A DNA stretch of 5,790 nt from Blastocatellia bacterium (GCA_013695495.1 JACDAK010000279.1:1-5790), one strand, 5' to 3'. Positions 1 to 5,790 are shown, numbered from the stretch's first letter. Notes: generated by a model from the letters alone, not told the origin. Translations and numbers: made by a program.

Positions 1-1
1 A

Positions 2-265
2 CCTAACGCTGAGATCGCTAAGAGCTCCGCCCAGCCGGAAGTAAAGCCCGAGAACGCCATAGCCCTTTCGATCGGCGAAATGATCACAACCAAGCAAATG
101 GGTATGATTCGAGCAGTTGCACGGGAACGCAATATCAACGCCGACGCCGAATGTTTCACGTTGATGAAATGCCGCATCAATGAGCTTTCGCGAAGCGCCG
201 CTTCGAACTTGATCACCCATCTTCAAAACGTCGCCGTCGACGTCCCGATCAAACAAGCAAGCTAA
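2..265 (+). CDS. C-terminal fragment of an unidentified protein with a small helical C-terminal domain
   Basis: The frame is open from the window edge to TAA at 263-265, giving 87 visible residues; the start lies outside the window. An ATG at 80 exists, but the frame continues open upstream of it through a Pro/Glu/Ala/Lys-rich stretch that looks like an interdomain linker, so I treat the gene as 5'-truncated. The last ~60 residues contain ITTKQMGMIRAVARERNI, then ELSRSAASNLITHLQ. This 'KQ..xIR..A...., ELS...A..LI..L' pattern is one I recall at the C-termini of phage-type recombination and single-strand-annealing proteins (Rad52/ERF-like) and some other DNA-binding proteins, where it follows a linker. 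That assignment is from memory and weak; the N-terminal domain that would decide it is not in the window. Downstream lies a 174-nt spacer with a hairpin, so it is probably not in the same operon as the DUF1579 gene. Confidence 0.72.
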   Translation, partial: PNAEIAKSSAQPEVKPENAIALSIGEMITTKQMGMIRAVARERNINADAECFTLMKCRINELSRSAASNLITHLQNVAVDVPIKQAS

Positions 266-288
266 CTGGACCGCTCCCGCATTCCAAT

Positions 289-358
289 GGTTTCGAGTTG
301 TGAACGGCCCCGCCTGCGAAATCGGGTCCGCACCTCACCTGATTCACAACTCGAAACC
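289..358. repeat. Long imperfect hairpin, 16-bp perfect outer stem
   Basis: Bases 289-304 (GGTTTCGAGTTGTGAA) are the exact reverse complement of 343-358. Inside, 305-312 (CGGCCCCG) can pair with 323-330 (CGGGTCCG) with one C/T mismatch, closing a 10-nt loop at 313-322. Bases 331-342 form a 12-nt bulge on one side. No T-run follows the stem on either strand, so it is not a classic intrinsic terminator. It could be a structured RNA element, a REP/MITE-like repeat, or a bidirectional transcription barrier. The pairing is seen directly; the role is unknown. Confidence 0.7.
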
Positions 359-379
359 CTCCACTCCAAAAACTTCCGT

Positions 380-400
380 TACCACTCGCCTTTTGTGGTA
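380..400. promoter_or_regulatory. Short inverted repeat upstream of the DUF1579 gene, possible operator
   Basis: TACCAC at 380-385 and GTGGTA at 395-400 form a perfect 6-bp inverted repeat with a 9-nt spacer, 40 nt before the GTG start. The right arm overlaps TATTCT (399-404), which could serve as a weak -10 element, so a bound repressor could cover the promoter. No convincing -35 is visible. A 6-bp arm of this size is only modest evidence. Confidence 0.3.
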
Positions 401-427
401 TTCTTTCCGACAAACGAAATCTTAACG

Positions 428-433
428 TTGAGG
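428..433 (+). promoter_or_regulatory. Ribosome binding site for the GTG-started DUF1579 gene
   Basis: TTGAGG lies six bases before GTG at 440. This decides the start, because the first in-frame ATG (codon 22) would cut off the family's conserved N-terminal AGEW segment. Confidence 0.6.
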
Positions 434-439
434 TAAATT

Positions 440-910
440 GTGAGCGTAACAGAAAAATTCGCGGCTCTTGCGGGTGAATGGACCGGGACCAACCGGTTGA
501 ACATGTCTTGGCTTCCCGACCCGGTGAAAGAGTCGTCATCTACGGCTGTCGTACAGCAACGGCTCAACGGTCAGTGTCTTGAAATTGCTTACACGTGGGA
601 ATTCGACGGTGAACATCATCAAGGATTCCTTATTCTCAACGGCGATCCAAAGTCAGACGCGGCGACCGCCGTCTGGTCCGACTCCTGGCACTCGGCTAAC
701 GTGTTGATGTATTGCAGCGGCAGACTTGAGAACGAAGGCCGAGTGGTACTGATCGGCCATTACAAGGTTGCCGACCATCCCGACTGGGGTTGGCGGACGG
801 AGATCGAGACCACTGCCGAAGGATTCACGTACCGCATGTTCAATATTTCGCCCGAGGGTGATGAGGAATGGGCCGTCGAAACGGATTTTACCCGTGCCGG
901 GGCTGACTGA
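440..910 (+). CDS. DUF1579 family protein
   Basis: 156 residues, GTG start with a good Shine-Dalgarno. Landmarks match my knowledge of DUF1579, a small family predicted to form a calycin/lipocalin-like beta barrel with no established reaction. They are the opening FAALAGEWTGTNRL (residues 7-20), the YTWEFDGEHHQGFLIL strand pair (51-66), WSDSWHS (79-85), GHYKV..HPDWGWRTEIE (106-123) and the closing MFNISPEGDEEWAVETDFTR (133-152). Length is typical and the protein appears complete. There is no signal peptide or membrane segment, so it is probably cytosolic. A secreted SnoaL-like gene follows after 16 nt on the same strand, so the two are probably transcribed together. I know of no firm functional link between these families. 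Family assignment is confident; ligand and biological role are unknown. Confidence 0.88.
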   Translation: MSVTEKFAALAGEWTGTNRLNMSWLPDPVKESSSTAVVQQRLNGQCLEIAYTWEFDGEHHQGFLILNGDPKSDAATAVWSDSWHSANVLMYCSGRLENEGRVVLIGHYKVADHPDWGWRTEIETTAEGFTYRMFNISPEGDEEWAVETDFTRAGAD

Positions 911-926
911 ATCTAATTACAGACCT

Positions 927-1838
927 ATGAAGGGGATCGTAGCTTTACTTATATTGATTCCCACCCTTGCGTTTGCGGCATTTCCGTCGCAGCGCATTAC
1001 TGTACCGCCGCAATCCGATGACGCCGAAATGATCCGTCGACTGATGCAGGAAATCAGCGACGCGTTCGTCGCGCGGCGTTCGGAGCCATTCGAGCGGATA
1101 TATGACGAGAACCATTTTGGAGTGCGCTCGCGCCCGGTTTTCAATTCCCGCGAACAGCTCTTCGCGATAATGAACCACGATTCCGCCGTGCTGAAAGCCG
1201 GGAAAAAGCTTGACTTTGAAACGCTCTCCTATACATTCGAAGAACCAGACATCCGTCTATTTGGCGATACGGCCATAGTCCACGTTCTGAAGCATGACCG
1301 CTGGCGTTATCGGGGCAGCAACTGCCACACGCGCTATCAGGCGACCGACCTGTGGATCCGCCGGGAAGGCGTTTGGAAACTTGCAGGCGGACACCTCACA
1401 ACTATGCAGTGCTCGCCAATGCCGTGGCTCCGCCCGCATCCCGCACTCGCGTCGTTGCGAGATCGCCGCGTCCCCTACGTTCGGGCACGCCCGGCGACGG
1501 AGACCGCCATCCAAGCCATCGTGAACGCATTGGCAAAACCAGACCCTGTGATACGAACTTACTTCGATCCGAGCTTTGTCATGACTGACGCAGAGGGCTC
1601 CGCATCACCCGGCCCGCAGTCTCTGATCCGAACCTTTGTTACCGCGGCAAATCCAGCACAGGATCACATTCTCGACAGCGAGATCGTGGTCGAATGGGGC
1701 GAGACTGCCGTGTACATGTTCCGCGTCCGGCCACGTGTTTCCGAGTCTACCCAGATAGACCAGCACATGGTGATCCTCATAAAAATGGACGGCCGATATC
1801 AGATCGTTGCCGCCCACGTTTCAAAACTCGAAGATTAG
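927..1838 (+). CDS. Secreted protein with two NTF2/SnoaL-like (DUF4440-type) domains
   Basis: 303 residues from ATG at 927. The frame is open further upstream, but this ATG gives a clear signal peptide (MKG, hydrophobic run 4-18, likely AFA|A cleavage after residue 17), so I chose it. No good Shine-Dalgarno precedes it; translation may be coupled to the DUF1579 gene, whose stop lies 16 nt upstream. Residues ~32-160 read as an NTF2-like cone fold: helix AEMIRRLMQEISDAFVAR with an E/D-rich follow-up (FERIYDENHF), FNSREQLFAIM, LFGDTAIVHVLKHDRWR, and the terminal DLWIRREGVWKLAGGHLTTM. Residues ~190-302 look like a second, more diverged copy (AIQAIVNALAKPDPVIRTYF, VVEWGETAVYMFRV, MVILIKMDGRYQIVAAHVSK). 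Cys133 and Cys162 could form a disulfide after export. The fold is shared by enzymes and non-enzymes and no catalytic set is evident, so the function is open. Confidence 0.85.
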   Translation: MKGIVALLILIPTLAFAAFPSQRITVPPQSDDAEMIRRLMQEISDAFVARRSEPFERIYDENHFGVRSRPVFNSREQLFAIMNHDSAVLKAGKKLDFETLSYTFEEPDIRLFGDTAIVHVLKHDRWRYRGSNCHTRYQATDLWIRREGVWKLAGGHLTTMQCSPMPWLRPHPALASLRDRRVPYVRARPATETAIQAIVNALAKPDPVIRTYFDPSFVMTDAEGSASPGPQSLIRTFVTAANPAQDHILDSEIVVEWGETAVYMFRVRPRVSESTQIDQHMVILIKMDGRYQIVAAHVSKLED

Positions 1839-1839
1839 A

Positions 1840-3558
1840 TTAGGCCGCCTCGGCCCCCGCGGCTTTCCGCTTCCCAACGAAGTCGAGTGCGGCGCCTAGC
1901 ATAGGCACATTCACCGTACCGGAAATTGAGTCACCGTCAACCTCCGCGTCGATTTGAAATTCGGCAGTCTCACCCTGTATCTCAGTTCTCGCAACGGCCG
2001 TCACGGCGTTGCCGTCAATGCGGCCGTCGTCGATCTTTCCGATCCCGAGCATCGTCTTCAGCTCTCCGGTGATCTTCTCTCCCTCTTGCTCAAGGGTCAT
2101 TTCAACCGCCATATTCTGCCCTTGAAAATCCAGATTCAAGGTCCAGGCGCCGCTCACATTTGCCGTTTCACCATTCATCGCTTTTCCTCCTTCGTCCTTT
2201 GGCTTGCCGCTTTTGTCATAAACTTCAATATTAGTGGTGAATGCCTCAGCCTGTTTCACGATGTCGCTCGCATCGCCTACCATCACCATTGCCATCTTTT
2301 CGGGTCTGACGTATTTCTCCGCAACACGCCGGACGTCGGCCGCGGTCACATTGCTGATTTTCTCGCGATAAGTTTCGAGATAGTCGTGCGGCAAATCATA
2401 GATCTCCCTGCTCACGATCAGACCCGCCAACCCCTCCTGCGTCTCGGCTCGGATAGGAAATACTCCAGTCAGAAAGTTCTTCGCATCGTCCATCTCCCCT
2501 TCCAGGATCTCCTCGCTCCGTATACGCTCAAGCTCATAAAAGAGCTCCTTCAAAGACTCGCCCGTCACCGCGGTTCGGACCTCTGCCGTCGCCTCGAGGC
2601 TTCCCGCCTCCCGCTTCATATCCAGTCGCGAATAGGCACCATACGTGTAGCCCTTTTCTTCTCGCAAATTCATAAAGATGCGGGAAGATGCGCCGGCTCC
2701 GAGAACCTGGTTCATCACCAGCAGCGGAAAATAGTCCGGGTGGTTACGCTTTACGAGAACATCGCCCAATGCAATATTCGCCTGGGCAGAACCCGGCCGG
2801 TCGACGATCGTAAGCGTCCGCTCGCTGCGTTCCGGCGGCTCTGGATAGCCAAGAACGTGGCGTTCACCAGCTTCCCAATCACCAAACCGCTCTTCTATTT
2901 GCAGCATCATCTCATCGTTCCTGACGTCACCAACGACGAAAAGGATCGCATTATTAGGCAAGAAGATCTTGATGCGGATCGCCTCAAGCTGATCGCGCGT
3001 CAACTTTCTAATATCGTCCGGCGTCGGGGCAGATACCGAATAGGGATGCTCGCCATAAAGCACTCGGTTCATCTGCTCCGAAACCAGAAAATTCGGCTGC
3101 GAACGCTGATACTTAAGGTGCTCTATCGTGTTGCGGCGGTACAAGTCCAGTTCGTTCTCCGGAAACGTCGGCTTGAAAACGACCTCCTCAAGAAGCTGCA
3201 TCATGTCGTCGTTATACATCGACAACGCGGAAGCCGCCACGAAGGTGAAATCATCACTCGAACTTGCAGAGAGTGATGCACCAAGCCGCTCGATCTTCTC
3301 AGACAATTCACGGCTCGAATATTTCTCGGTGCCCTCCGTGATCAAAGCCGTCATTGCGGATGTAACGCCGAGGTGATCCGCCGGATCGTTGGCATCGCCG
3401 GCCATGAACACCAGCCGGTACGACACGAGTGGGACACGATCGTCCGCGAGCATCACGACACGAAGCCCGTTCGGGAGGGTCGCCCTCAGGGCGTTTGCGA
3501 TCTCAAATGGAACCTCTTCAAGTGGTTCCGGAACTATTGATTTGCTAAATTCTGTCAT
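1840..3558 (-). CDS. M16 family peptidase-like subunit lacking the zinc site, with an extra C-terminal beta domain
   Basis: 572 residues, ATG at 3558. Residues ~20-440 have the two-lobed M16B layout: LPNGLRVVMLADDRVPLVSY near the N-terminus and SSRIFMNLREEKGYTYGAYS at 291-310. Where active members have HxxEH, this protein reads SAMTA (67-71), so it should not bind catalytic zinc. It keeps the Arg/Tyr pair (R299, Y306) that known M16B heterodimers use in substrate binding. With the HxxEH-bearing gene 21 nt upstream it very likely forms a heterodimeric protease. Residues ~465-565 are an additional beta-rich domain (SGAWTLNLDFQGQNMAVEMT, ITGELKT, DGRIDGNAV, SISGTVNVPMLGAALDFVGK) resembling domains I recall at the ends of acidobacterial proteins. 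A hydrophilic linker (450-462) joins it. There is no signal peptide. The start has no clear Shine-Dalgarno, so coupling to the upstream gene is likely. The stop lies one base from the convergent gene. Confidence 0.92.
   Translation of the reverse strand: MTEFSKSIVPEPLEEVPFEIANALRATLPNGLRVVMLADDRVPLVSYRLVFMAGDANDPADHLGVTSAMTALITEGTEKYSSRELSEKIERLGASLSASSSDDFTFVAASALSMYNDDMMQLLEEVVFKPTFPENELDLYRRNTIEHLKYQRSQPNFLVSEQMNRVLYGEHPYSVSAPTPDDIRKLTRDQLEAIRIKIFLPNNAILFVVGDVRNDEMMLQIEERFGDWEAGERHVLGYPEPPERSERTLTIVDRPGSAQANIALGDVLVKRNHPDYFPLLVMNQVLGAGASSRIFMNLREEKGYTYGAYSRLDMKREAGSLEATAEVRTAVTGESLKELFYELERIRSEEILEGEMDDAKNFLTGVFPIRAETQEGLAGLIVSREIYDLPHDYLETYREKISNVTAADVRRVAEKYVRPEKMAMVMVGDASDIVKQAEAFTTNIEVYDKSGKPKDEGGKAMNGETANVSGAWTLNLDFQGQNMAVEMTLEQEGEKITGELKTMLGIGKIDDGRIDGNAVTAVARTEIQGETAEFQIDAEVDGDSISGTVNVPMLGAALDFVGKRKAAGAEAA
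2186..2192 (-). promoter_or_regulatory. Perfect internal Shine-Dalgarno before an in-frame ATG at the C-terminal domain boundary
   Basis: On the minus strand AAGGAGG (2192-2186) is followed by seven bases and then ATG at 2178-2176, which is codon 461 of the M16 subunit gene. Initiation there would yield a free 112-residue protein (1840-2178) made of just the C-terminal beta domain. The site is stronger than that of either M16 gene start. It encodes the Glu-Gly-Gly of the linker, so it may be functional or the remnant of a formerly separate gene. The sequence match is direct; use in the cell is inferred. Confidence 0.5.
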
Positions 3559-3579
3559 TTGATTACACGATGCCCAGCG

Positions 3580-4857
3580 CTAGGCTGCGCCGCCCGGCAC
3601 TACCTCGAGCAGCGAGCGATTTTCTGTATTCAGAAATCTCGAAACGCACCGGCGGATCTGATCCGGCGTTACCGCCAGAAGCTCTTCAAGGTCGCTGTTC
3701 ACCAATGACGGGTCACCGTCATAAAGCGCGTATTCCGCGATTTGCTGCGCCCGGTTCATCGAAGCTTGCCGTCCGCGAGCAGTGTCATTTATCAGTTGGT
3801 TGTGCAGCTTCTGCATCTCTTCGGTCGTCGGCCCGTGATCTGCGATCATTTGTATCTCTTGCATGATCGTCGCTCTTATTTCACTTAGGTCCTCATCGGG
3901 CTTCGGGATTGCTCCTACAAAGATACTCGACGGGCCGCGCCGCTCGTCCGTGAACCCGAAGAGCTGTACGACCGCTTCCTTTCCTTTCACGAGCTTCTGG
4001 TAAAGCCTCGAGCTGTCTCCGTCATAAAGCAGCTTGCCGGCAAGGTAAAGCGCGTTAAACTCCGGCGTGCGCCGTGCCGGTATCTTCCAACCCAAAAGAA
4101 ACGCAGGAAGCGGTGCCAGCGGGTCGTGCCATTCGCGGTAATCGTCAGCGACCTCCTTTGGTTCCGCTACGTCGATCGATGGCGGCGCGGGCTGCGACGG
4201 GATGTCGCCGAAATAAGTCTCGATCAACTCCTTCGCGGTATCCGTCTCGAACGCCCCCGACAGCGTCAGCACGGCGTTATTCGGGGCGTAATACACGCGA
4301 AAGAACTCCTGCACGTCCTCAACGGTAGCGTCATCAAGGTCCTCCATCGAACCGATCGTCGAATGCGCGTTCGCGAAGTTCTTATAGATCATCGACGCGA
4401 TAATATCGAAGATCTGCCCGTACGGCTGATTGTCGTAACGCAGCCGCTTTTCTTCTTTGACCGCCTCGCGCTGGTTGTCCAGGTTCTCCTGCGTAACCGC
4501 CAGCGATCGCATCCGGTCAGATTCGAGCCAGAGCGCGAGCGGCAACTGATTAGCAGGCACAGTTTCAAAATAATTGGTGCGTTCGCTCGAAGTGGTTCCG
4601 TTCATCGTCCCTCCGGCTTTCATAATGTACTGAAAGTGGCCGGCCTTCGGAACGTTTTCCGAACCCTGGAACATCATATGCTCAAAAAGATGAGCAAACC
4701 CGGTGCGCCCCTCGCGTTCGTTACGCGAGCCGACATCGTAATACACCGCCAAGGCCACGACCGGCACCGCGGGCTCGCGATTGAGCACGACGCGCAGCCC
4801 GTTTGCTAGCTTGTATTCTTCAATATCCAGCGATGGTAACCGAAAGGTAACAGACAT
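3580..4857 (-). CDS. M16 family zinc metallopeptidase, catalytic subunit
   Basis: 425 residues, ATG at 4857 with GAGGG six bases upstream. The inverted zinc motif H56-L-F-E59-H60 sits in GFAHLFEHMMFQG, and E136 in the segment REAVKEEKRLR lies 76 residues after H60, the spacing expected for the third zinc ligand. Other family landmarks are YDVGSRNEREGRTG (40-53), TMNGTTSSERTNYFETVP (84-101), YAPNNAVLTLSG (190-201) and SSRLYQKLV (282-290). The Arg/Tyr pair of the second lobe is absent: the equivalent positions are Val290 and Val297. The partner gene downstream supplies that pair, so each subunit carries what the other lacks. Length is typical for single M16B subunits. No signal peptide is seen, so processing of cytosolic peptides is more likely than a periplasmic role, unlike many Gram-negative homologues. 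It is the first gene of the two-gene minus-strand unit. Confidence 0.95.
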   Translation of the reverse strand: MSVTFRLPSLDIEEYKLANGLRVVLNREPAVPVVALAVYYDVGSRNEREGRTGFAHLFEHMMFQGSENVPKAGHFQYIMKAGGTMNGTTSSERTNYFETVPANQLPLALWLESDRMRSLAVTQENLDNQREAVKEEKRLRYDNQPYGQIFDIIASMIYKNFANAHSTIGSMEDLDDATVEDVQEFFRVYYAPNNAVLTLSGAFETDTAKELIETYFGDIPSQPAPPSIDVAEPKEVADDYREWHDPLAPLPAFLLGWKIPARRTPEFNALYLAGKLLYDGDSSRLYQKLVKGKEAVVQLFGFTDERRGPSSIFVGAIPKPDEDLSEIRATIMQEIQMIADHGPTTEEMQKLHNQLINDTARGRQASMNRAQQIAEYALYDGDPSLVNSDLEELLAVTPDQIRRCVSRFLNTENRSLLEVVPGGAA

Positions 4858-4863
4858 ATATCG

Positions 4864-4868
4864 CCCTC
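4864..4868 (-). promoter_or_regulatory. Ribosome binding site of the catalytic M16 gene
   Basis: GAGGG on the minus strand, six bases before ATG at 4857. It supports this start and argues against an undetected N-terminal signal sequence. Confidence 0.65.
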
Positions 4869-4885
4869 AAAAACCCCAAACTCTC

Positions 4886-4913
4886 TTATTAAGTACTGTT
4901 TCAGATTACCAAA
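4886..4913 (-). promoter_or_regulatory. Possible promoter for the M16 pair
   Basis: Minus strand: TTTGGT (4913-4908), a 16-nt spacer, then TAATAA (4891-4886), about 29 nt before the start codon. The -10-like box is AT-rich within a GC-rich background, but the -35 match is poor, so this is only a candidate. Confidence 0.25.
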
Positions 4914-4950
4914 CGCCGCTATTTCCGTGAAAGACGCAAATAAGATTTCC

Positions 4951-5110
4951 CTAGTCCAAGATACCCAAATACGCGCGCCACGGTCCGACTTCGTGAGCGT
5001 AGCGGCGTGACATCGCCGTGGCGATCTGGCGGATATGATTGAGGTCGTGAACGACCCATGAACTTCCGCCGCCACAGACCGACCGGCCCCGACCGTAGTC
5101 CGGTAGCGCG
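4951..5110 (-). pseudogene. C-terminal remnant of a DinB/DUF664-like gene
   Basis: Read on the minus strand, codons down to TAG at 4953-4951 give WVVHDLNHIRQIATAMSRRY (5058-4999), then AHEVGPWRAYLGILD. This is a close match to the end of DinB-like four-helix proteins as I know them, including the HxxxH of the metal site (H-D-L-N-H) and the GPWRAYL ending. Further upstream LPDYG (5106-5092) resembles the family's HPEFG, but the ~11 codons between it and WVVHD are Gly/Ser/Arg-rich, one codon too many and unlike the family, consistent with indels. Beyond ~5110 the match ends and a 21-bp tandem repeat begins. No start codon or N-terminal helices are present and the frame closes at a stop near 5287. 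A truncated gene is the simplest reading; a rare very short DinB variant is unlikely. Confidence 0.72.
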
Positions 5111-5236
5111 ATGCGGACGATTTGCTGCGCGACGCAGACGCTTGTCTCAGTGTCTGAGACACTTGTCCCAATGACTGAGACAAACTTCCGAATGGCGCAG
5201 ATGGTTGTCTCGGTAGCTCGACTGGTCTTACGGGTG
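5111..5236. repeat. Degenerate 21-bp tandem repeat with self-complementary unit
   Basis: Six consecutive 21-bp units can be aligned (starts 5111, 5132, 5153, 5174, 5195, 5216), with a possible further decayed unit to 5257. Units 2 and 3 agree at 15 of 21 positions, 3 and 4 at 15, 2 and 5 at 16; the outer units are weaker. The core of a unit is CTGAGAC, 4 nt, GTCTCAG, so it can fold on itself, and the array reads alike on both strands. Because 21 is a multiple of three, reading frames stay open and give heptad-like peptides (for example TQTLVSV, SETLVPM, TETNFRM, AQMVVSV on the + strand). I see no ribosome binding site or start that makes this a believable gene. There are no distinct spacers, so it is not CRISPR. 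A similar 13-mer, CAGTGACCGAGAC, recurs at 5284-5296. Confidence 0.75.
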
Positions 5237-5303
5237 AAATCGACAGTTGGCGTGAGTAGGGGAAGAATATACGGCTGGTATTTCAGTGACCGAGACCACC
5301 GCT

Positions 5304-5790
5304 TTAACGATCGCGCCGGGCGACGTAAACGGAATTTATCGACGCCGCATTTGTGTAAGGGTTAGAGAATTCAACGTTGTGAGCTTCGGCGATTCCGAAA
5401 ACGGCTTCCAGCCGGCGGCGGAATGCTTCGTCCGGAGGATCATTCGACCAGATAGCGAAGGCGCCGCCCTCCATAAGCTGGCTGCGGAGTCCGTCGAGAC
5501 CCTCTTCGCCGTAAAACGATTCATTAGCACCGTCGAGGTAATGCTGCGGCGAGTGGTCGATATCAAGCAAAACGGCGTCGAACCGCCGCCCCTGGTCATG
5601 GATGTCAAAACCCGTCCGGGCCAGCTCAAAGAAGTTCCCCTGCCGCAGTTCGCAACGCTCGTCGCGCGAAAGCTCCGCCCCAAGCGGCACGAGCCCGCTG
5701 CGATGCCACTCGATCACCTCTGCAAAAAGATCGATCACCAACAGCGACCGCACACGCCCGTCCCCCAACGCCGCCGCCGCTGTATAGCCC
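5304..5790 (-). CDS. Spermidine-synthase-like SAM-dependent methyltransferase, C-terminal part
   Basis: The frame is open from the window edge (last full codon 5789-5787, reading GYTAAAALGDGRV) to TAA at 5306-5304, about 162 visible residues; a TTG at 5768 is an internal leucine, not a start. Features of the spermidine synthase/SAM methyltransferase fold follow in order: the end of the glycine motif (GYTAAAAL), the acidic strand VIDLFAEVIEWHRSGLVPLG, RQGNFFEL (the usual 'D-G-x-x-F' position), FDAVLLDIDHSP at the post-II strand, then YGEEGLDGLRSQLMEGGAFAIWSND and the closing strand SINSVYVARR. Proteins of this type are often annotated 'spermidine synthase' although many lack the polyamine gate loop; the substrate here is unknown. 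It lies on the same strand as the M16 pair but is separated by ~446 nt of repeats and a gene remnant, so a shared transcript is doubtful. Confidence 0.88.
   Translation of the reverse strand, partial: GYTAAAALGDGRVRSLLVIDLFAEVIEWHRSGLVPLGAELSRDERCELRQGNFFELARTGFDIHDQGRRFDAVLLDIDHSPQHYLDGANESFYGEEGLDGLRSQLMEGGAFAIWSNDPPDEAFRRRLEAVFGIAEAHNVEFSNPYTNAASINSVYVARRDR

Noticed and set aside
80..265. Complete small gene starting at ATG 80
   Set aside because: The frame is open and compositionally protein-like back to the window edge, and no Shine-Dalgarno precedes this ATG, so a truncated longer gene is more likely.
1843..1855. GGCCG-CCT-CGGCC hairpin as terminator for the + strand operon
   Set aside because: The stem is only five base pairs, there is no T-run after it, and it lies inside the 3' end of the convergent M16 partner coding sequence. 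Chance in GC-rich Ala codons is likely.
1954..3276. Long + strand open frame opposite the M16 partner gene (440 codons)
   Set aside because: It lies wholly antisense to a clearly recognisable M16 coding sequence. The product is rich in Arg, His and Leu with no family resemblance, as expected of a codon-usage shadow.
4126..4809. + strand open frame opposite the catalytic M16 gene (227 codons)
   Set aside because: It is antisense to the zinc peptidase, with low-complexity Arg-rich product and no plausible start signal.
4806..5183. - strand frame of 125 codons overlapping the M16 start
   Set aside because: It runs out of frame with the DinB-like remnant, through the repeats and 52 nt into the M16 gene; the product is Ser/Arg-rich and resembles nothing I know.
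5111..5257. CRISPR array
   Set aside because: Units are directly abutting and 21 bp long, with no unique spacers between repeats and no cas genes nearby.
5111..5365. + strand frame through the tandem repeats (84 codons) as a repeat protein
   Set aside because: It has no Shine-Dalgarno and its second half overlaps the methyltransferase 3' end antisense. The openness is explained by the repeat period being a multiple of three.

Overview
The window looks like chromosomal DNA of a free-living bacterium of roughly 50-55% G+C. The protein repertoire (paired M16 peptidases, DUF1579, a secreted SnoaL-like protein, a DinB remnant, a beta-rich C-terminal domain of a type I associate with acidobacterial secreted and hydrolytic proteins) suggests Acidobacteriota, perhaps Blastocatellia/Pyrinomonadales. 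That placement is inference from memory of protein style; no marker gene is present.

Layout from left to right. (i) 1-265, + strand: the last 87 codons of a gene cut by the window edge. (ii) 266-439: a spacer holding a long imperfect hairpin (16-bp perfect outer stem) and a small palindrome just upstream of the next gene. (iii) 440-1838, + strand: two closely spaced genes, a DUF1579 protein and a secreted protein with two NTF2/SnoaL-like domains, 16 nt apart and probably co-transcribed. (iv) 1840-4857, - strand: an M16 peptidase pair. The upstream gene carries the HxxEH zinc site. The downstream gene has lost the zinc site, keeps the Arg/Tyr pair, and carries an extra C-terminal beta domain. 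It converges on the preceding gene with a one-base gap. (v) 4858-5303: a gene-poor stretch holding the M16 leader, the C-terminal remnant of a DinB-like gene, and a degenerate 21-bp tandem array whose unit is itself an inverted repeat. (vi) 5304-5790, - strand: the C-terminal part of a spermidine-synthase-like methyltransferase, cut by the window edge.

The best-supported functional unit is the M16 pair. The two subunits have complementary active-site elements, as in known bacterial heterodimeric M16B peptidases. The most unusual points are (a) a perfect AAGGAGG Shine-Dalgarno sequence inside the second M16 gene, seven bases before an in-frame ATG at the start of its C-terminal domain, which suggests either internal initiation or the scar of a gene fusion; (b) the 21-bp self-complementary repeat array abutting a decapitated DinB gene; and (c) the long structured hairpin in the 266-439 spacer. 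No complete mobile element, CRISPR array, RNA gene or obvious defence system is visible.
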